Below, piece by piece: positions 59,327 through 64,000 of a DNA stretch of 64,000 nt (positions are counted from its first letter, which is position 1; each line of letters starts with the position of its first letter). The notes beneath the pieces are model-generated. The model was given only the letters and a program-made list of their open reading frames with translations, was not told the DNA's origin and did no database searches. The translations under genes were made by a program, and so were the position numbers. Source of the stretch: Cervus elaphus (taxonomy: Eukaryota; Chordata; Mammalia; Artiodactyla; Cervidae). The stretch covers positions 25,763,501-25,827,500 of the forward strand of contig NC_057826.1 of assembly GCF_910594005.1 (NCBI RefSeq). The letters run 5' to 3'.

Positions 59327-59770
59327 TGTTTCAGTTCAATTCAGTCACTCAGTCGTGTCTGACTTTTTGCGACGCCATGAATCGCAGCAAGCCAGGCCTC
59401 CCTGTCAGTCACCAACTCCTGGAGTCTACCCAAACTCATGTCCATTTAGTCGGTGATGCCATCCAGCCATCTCATGCTCTGTTGTCCCCTTCCCCTCCTG
59501 CCCCCAATCCCTCCCAGCATCAGGGTCTTTTCCAATGAGTCAGCTCTTCGCATGAGGTGGCCAAAGTATTGGAGTTTCAGTTTCAGCATCAGTCCTCCCA
59601 GTGAACACCCAGAACTGATCTCCTTTAGGATGGACTGGTTGGATCTCCTTGCAGTTCAAGGGACTCTCAAGAGTCTTCTCCAACACCACAGCTCAAAAGC
59701 ATCGATTCTTCGGTGCTCAGCTTTCTTCACAGTCCATCTCTCACATCTATACATGACCACTGGAAAAATG
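59327..59770 (-). mobile_element. BovB LINE 3' fragment
   Basis: Antisense BovB tail and C-terminal ORF sequence, truncated near 59770 in the segment equivalent to the MYGCESW block. Confidence 0.88.
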
Positions 59771-59879
59771 TTTAGATATATGTGAACGCTTCTTATATTG
59801 TTTTGGCCATTTAAAAAATTACATTAATGATATTCTACTAAACCTAACTTTCTATCTTGCTATTTGCACTCAGTCTTTT

Positions 59880-60262
59880 TGTTGTTCAGTTGCTCAGTCA
59901 TGTCCAACTCTTTGCAACCCCATGGACTGTAGCACGCTAGGCTTCCCTGTCCTTCATTATCTCCCAGAGCTTGCTCAAACTCATGTCCACTGAGTCAGTG
60001 ATGCCATCCAACCATCTCATCGTCTGTCGTCCTTTTGTCCTCCTGCCTTCAATCTTTCCCAGCATTAGGGTCTTTTCCAGTGAGTCAGCTCTTTGCATCA
60101 GGTGACTGAAGTATTGGAGCTTCAGCTTACATCAGTCCTTCCAATGAACACCCAGGACTGATCTCCTTTAGGATTGACTGGTTGGATCTCCTTGCAGTCC
60201 AAGGGACTCTCAAGAGTCTTCTGCAACACCGCAGTTCAAAAGCATCAATTCTTCAGCTCTTA
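59880..60262 (-). mobile_element. BovB LINE 3' fragment
   Basis: A second antisense BovB end, 110 bp from the previous one, shows the same order of tail, DGITDSMD-equivalent block and truncation. Confidence 0.88.
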
Positions 60263-60264
60263 GC

Positions 60265-60620
60265 CTTATGTGGGTATTTTCTGTTTGTTTGTTTTTTGGT
60301 GGTCTTTTTTTGTTTTATTTAATGGACTTTTTTTTTTAATGGAGTATAGCTGCTTTATGATGCTGTGTTAGTTTCTTTGTATAGTGAAGTGAATCAGCTA
60401 TATGTATGCATATATCCACTCCCTCTTGGACCTTCCTCGTACCCTCTGCTCCTGCCATCCCATTCATCTAAGTCACCACACAGAGCACCCAAGCTTAGCT
60501 CACTGCTATACAGTAGGTTCCCACTAATATCTACTTTATACATGGCTATGCACACATGTCAATCCCAATCTCTCAATTCATCCCTGCCCTGCCAATGTTC
60601 ATGTATCTGTTTTCTATGTC
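60265..60620 (-). mobile_element. L1 3' UTR fragment, antisense
   Basis: TATGCATATATCCACTCCCT, CACACAGAGCACCCAAGCTT and CAGTAGGTTCCCACTAATAT are the antisense L1 3' UTR. Confidence 0.75.
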
Positions 60621-61059
60621 TGTGTCTATTCCTGCCCTGAAAAGAGGTTATGTTTTTGAGAGTAGTTTTTTTTATTCATATAAATTTAGTCTGCACATGA
60701 AAATTCCTGCATAGAATTCCATTACAAATTATGTTACTATATCAATTTTTATGCAGTTTAGTTTTTTATTGTATAAGCAAGCTTCAGTGAGCTTCATACA
60801 CAGCTTCATATACAGCATGCCTCTTTGTTCATTTCTTCTAAACTATGAAATAAAAGAATTTGAAAGAACTTGGCTATAAAAATTAATTGCAGGTTGAATG
60901 TTTCTTATTTTTATAAATAAAAGCCTAATTGAACATAATGGTTACTGTTTTTTCTTTTTATTATTGGTGTTTGAAATCTTAGCGATATTGTGATGTATTA
61001 AATAAGAATTTAGCACATTTTAATCAGTTTGCTCTTTTGTTTTATATCTCAGGTACATT
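60621..61059. other. AT-rich stretch, nothing recognised
   Basis: AT-rich, with no clear repeat, exon or RNA gene. Confidence 0.45.
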
Positions 61060-63190
61060 GTCAAGTTAATCATGCTTAGTTTGTGGTGCAATATCATCTT
61101 TCTATTCAGGGCTACTCTCGCTTTACTTTTTCTCCATCTCCATTTCTGTCTCATCTAATATATTTGATGTATGTCTTTGGATATATATGCATCTTTTAAA
61201 AATATGTAGTTTTGTTTTGTGAATGAATTTTTAAAAATATGTCATATGTAGAAAAGAGCTATTAAATGTATATGCACAGGTTAGGTAATAAAACAAATAT
61301 CTATAAACCCACCACCCAATATCTTAAAGCACTCCAGTACCTTAGAAGCTTCCTCTTTGCCCCTTACTAACTGAATCCCTTTATTCCTACCTACACTTAA
61401 AAATAGTGGGTATTTTGAGTTTTATATCAATCATTCTCTTGCTTTTCTTCCTAGTTCTGGCACTTATGTAAGAATCCCTAATAAATATTAATTTATGTTT
61501 AAAAGTTTGTTTAATGTAATTACACTGTTTTTGTCTTTCTGTTACTTCTTTCACTTCATGAGATTTGTGTCATTCTGTGTGCAGTTATTCAGTAATGACT
61601 CTATTGTATACCATATATATATATAGTATACCAATATACCATAAATTATCCATTAAACTCTTACTTGAAATGTGGTTTGTTTTCAGTTTTTGCTTTTTCA
61701 GGTAACATTGATAATCTTTGCTTTTTTTTTTTTTTAAGAGAAGTAAGCTAATCTTTGCTTTTAACTGGAAAGTTTAGTCCATTTACATTTATTGATATTA
61801 TTGATTATGTTGGTGTGTTTCTATTATCGTATGTTTAATCTATTTGTCCCGTTATATTTGTTTCCTTTTCTCTCCTTCTATCATATCCAAAACTGATTGT
61901 TTTTGTTTTGTTGTATTGCATTTCTTTCTTTTTTTCTCGTTCTGTTTTTTTCTTCTACAAGTTTAGGAGTTATATGTTGTATGACTTGTTTTAATAGTAT
62001 TTTAGTTATTTTAAAATATATACTCAGCAAAGTTAACTGAAATTTTTACAGTTACTTTTGAGAAATCTGAATATTTTATAATGCTTTAAACTATTTTTCT
62101 CTTCTCAGTCCAAATGCTTTTATTTTGTCCTGCACTGGTTCTGTTCTTTATTTTCAACTCCATAAGCCACAATTTTAAAATTAATGTTTATGTAATTGTG
62201 TTCACATAATATTTACTGTTATTTTTTATTAATTTTTCTTTCTTGTATCTCAGACTTTGAGAGTTCATTTTCTCTCTTTAGAATTCTCTTAAGTAAGGGC
62301 CTGTTGGTGGTAAATTCAATTTTTGTTTGTCTAAAATATGTTTATTTTACTCTTAATCTTGGAACATAATTTAAGTAGAAATTCTGGTTGGCACTTACTT
62401 TATATCTTTGATTTGAACAAGTAGTCCTGTCTTAGCCACTATTTTGAAATTTGAAAGTGTGCTTTTGGCTAACCAAGCCACACATGAGTTAGCAGCAATT
62501 CTAAGACGCAGCCCAGATGCAGAGATGTGAAAATTTGTGGCTCTTACACTCAGTGAAAGATGATATATTTTTCTTAGTACCTTACAGATGTCATTTTGCT
62601 GATTCTCAGCTTCTGTTACTATTGAGAAGTTGCTCACCTGTCTAATTGCTATTTCTTTGTAATTATGTCCTTTCTATTATCTGCTTTTTAGATCTCTTTC
62701 TTTGATGTTCTGTAGTTTCATTATGAGTGTGTTGGTAAAGAAATTTTTTAAATTTACTTTTCTTGGGACTTGCTGAACCACTTAGATTAGTATCTTTCAA
62801 CAATTCTGTAAAATTATCAAGGCATTATTTCTTCAAATGTTGTCTCGTCCATCATTCTATAGAATATAGCCTTCTTGGCCTCCAAACAGACATATGATAG
62901 ACCTTTTCATTTTAATCTCTCTGCCTTAAACTCTCTTTCACCATTTATTTGTTCCTGTATGCTCAAAAATTTCCTTCATATTTGAGTTCATTTGTTCCTC
63001 AGCTGTGTCTAATTTGCTTTTTAATGTGTTCATTTAGTTTCAAATTAAAGTTATTATATTTTTTATTTCAAAAAGTTGTTTTTCCAAAATGTTTTCCAAT
63101 GTTAATTCTTTGTGGTCTCTTGTGACTTAGTCATATTTTCAAAAGTTCTCTTTATTTTTTTTAAACATTCAAATATAGTCATTTTGTATT
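61060..63190 (-). mobile_element. old L1 sequence, antisense, probably several fragments
   Basis: AT-rich sequence has antisense L1 blocks, for example CCATTTACATTTATTGATAT at about 61779 and ATTCTGTGTGCAGTTATTCA at about 61571. Boundaries between fragments are unclear. Confidence 0.5.
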
Positions 63191-63707
63191 CTCTTGCAGA
63201 TCTGCATTCCTAGTATCTTGGTAAGAATAAAATTTTAAAAGCTGATAACTTTAGAAAAATGCATTTTATTTTTTTTAATACAATAAGTACCATGTGATAC
63301 ATTTATACACTTTTTAGAGATTTAGATGAATATATTTTTCTTGGTTTCATTTGAATAATATAAACCTTGTTCTTAACCAGTTATGCTAATTAAATTTAGA
63401 ACATTATATAGTCTCTTTTGGTAAGAGGAGGAGATATTGTAGTACAGATAAATCTCCCTAAGTTTTACTCTCAGTAAAGTGTGAAAGAAACACAAAATTG
63501 ATGTTGATTTACTGAAATCAGATTTTTTTAAAAAATAAGTTTGTATAAGATATAAGCATAGGAATTTACTTATAATAAAAATAAAATAAATACTGGTAAA
63601 TCTTTTGCCAGTGACCTTATAATAGTTTAAGTTTCTGTAAAGGCTTTATTAGGTGTGAATTAAGATTTTCTGACATTTTATGTGTGCTTTCTTTCTTATG
63701 CTCTCAG

Positions 63708-63764
63708 AAATTATATTTATTAGATGTGCTGCATTTACTTATGGCTGGTATTATAAATTGCTGG
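63708..63764 (+). CDS. candidate 57-nt exon of the same divergent gene
   Basis: Acceptor CTTTCTTTCTTATGCTCTCAG and donor CTGG|GTAAGA flank 57 bases that are open in phase 0: KLYLLDVLHLLMAGIINCW. The phase agrees with the preceding candidate exon. No family is recognised. Confidence 0.25.
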
Positions 63765-63867
63765 GTAAGAATTTTTAGAGAAATGTACAGTAGACTTTTA
63801 GGTTATCATGTTACTTGCTACTTTTTGAGACCTATTTCATTTGTTAGGATACTACCTCAAAATGAAT

Positions 63868-63890
63868 ATTTTATTTTATTTTATTTTTTC
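63868..63890. repeat. (TTTTA)n short tandem repeat
   Basis: About four TTTTA units near the right edge. Confidence 0.85.
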
Positions 63891-64000
63891 AAAACGAATA
63901 TTTAAAGTTGTATTTTAGAGTTACTTATTTGAGTTTGTGGGTTAAAACAGTGCAGTTTTTATTATAGGGTACATGTTTAGCTAATTAATTTGAAATTTCT

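Overview
This is 64 kb of mammalian nuclear DNA from a ruminant. BovB LINEs, Bov-tA/Bov-A SINEs and CHR-type tRNA-Glu SINEs occur throughout, and that combination marks cattle, sheep and their relatives. The sequence alone does not settle the species; the gene content fits the region next to ESR2 (bovine chromosome 10).

The main gene is MTHFD1 (cytoplasmic C-1-tetrahydrofolate synthase), read on the minus strand from an ATG at 48370 to beyond the left edge. I placed 22 coding exons by splice sites, phase and homology to the mammalian protein. They join into one open frame of 2178 nt (726 codons). About 209 C-terminal residues, based on the usual length of about 935, lie off the left edge. Exons 1-10 carry the NADP-dependent methylene-THF dehydrogenase / methenyl-THF cyclohydrolase domain. 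Exons 11-22 carry most of the ATP-dependent formyl-THF synthetase domain. All key residues I checked are intact (Tyr52, Lys56, Gln100, Asp125, Arg173, Ser197, the P-loop near 380-387). Intron 20 is a 93-bp GC-AG intron.

A CpG-rich promoter lies at about 48.3-49.1 kb, with an E-box, two NRF1-like palindromes, a GC box and a reversed CCAAT box. The part to its right (49-64 kb) is AT-rich and repeat-filled. On the plus strand it holds three splice-flanked, phase-compatible candidate exons (56490-56569, 59280-59293, 63708-63764), the first with an ATG. They may be the start of a divergent gene; TEX21, which lies between ESR2 and MTHFD1 in other mammals, is the obvious but unproven candidate.

Introns and flank are filled with repeats. 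They include a 635-bp ERV-type solo LTR inserted into the YADD catalytic box of a BovB reverse transcriptase with a perfect 6-bp target duplication, a 1.4-kb hAT transposon fossil with recognisable transposase remnants in intron 2, an L1 3' end carrying two nested SINEs in intron 1, and a three-unit minisatellite about 100 bp upstream of exon 13. No tRNA, rRNA, CRISPR or prokaryotic feature is present. I found no new biological system. The best leads are the candidate divergent gene, the GC-AG mini-intron and the nested retroelement.
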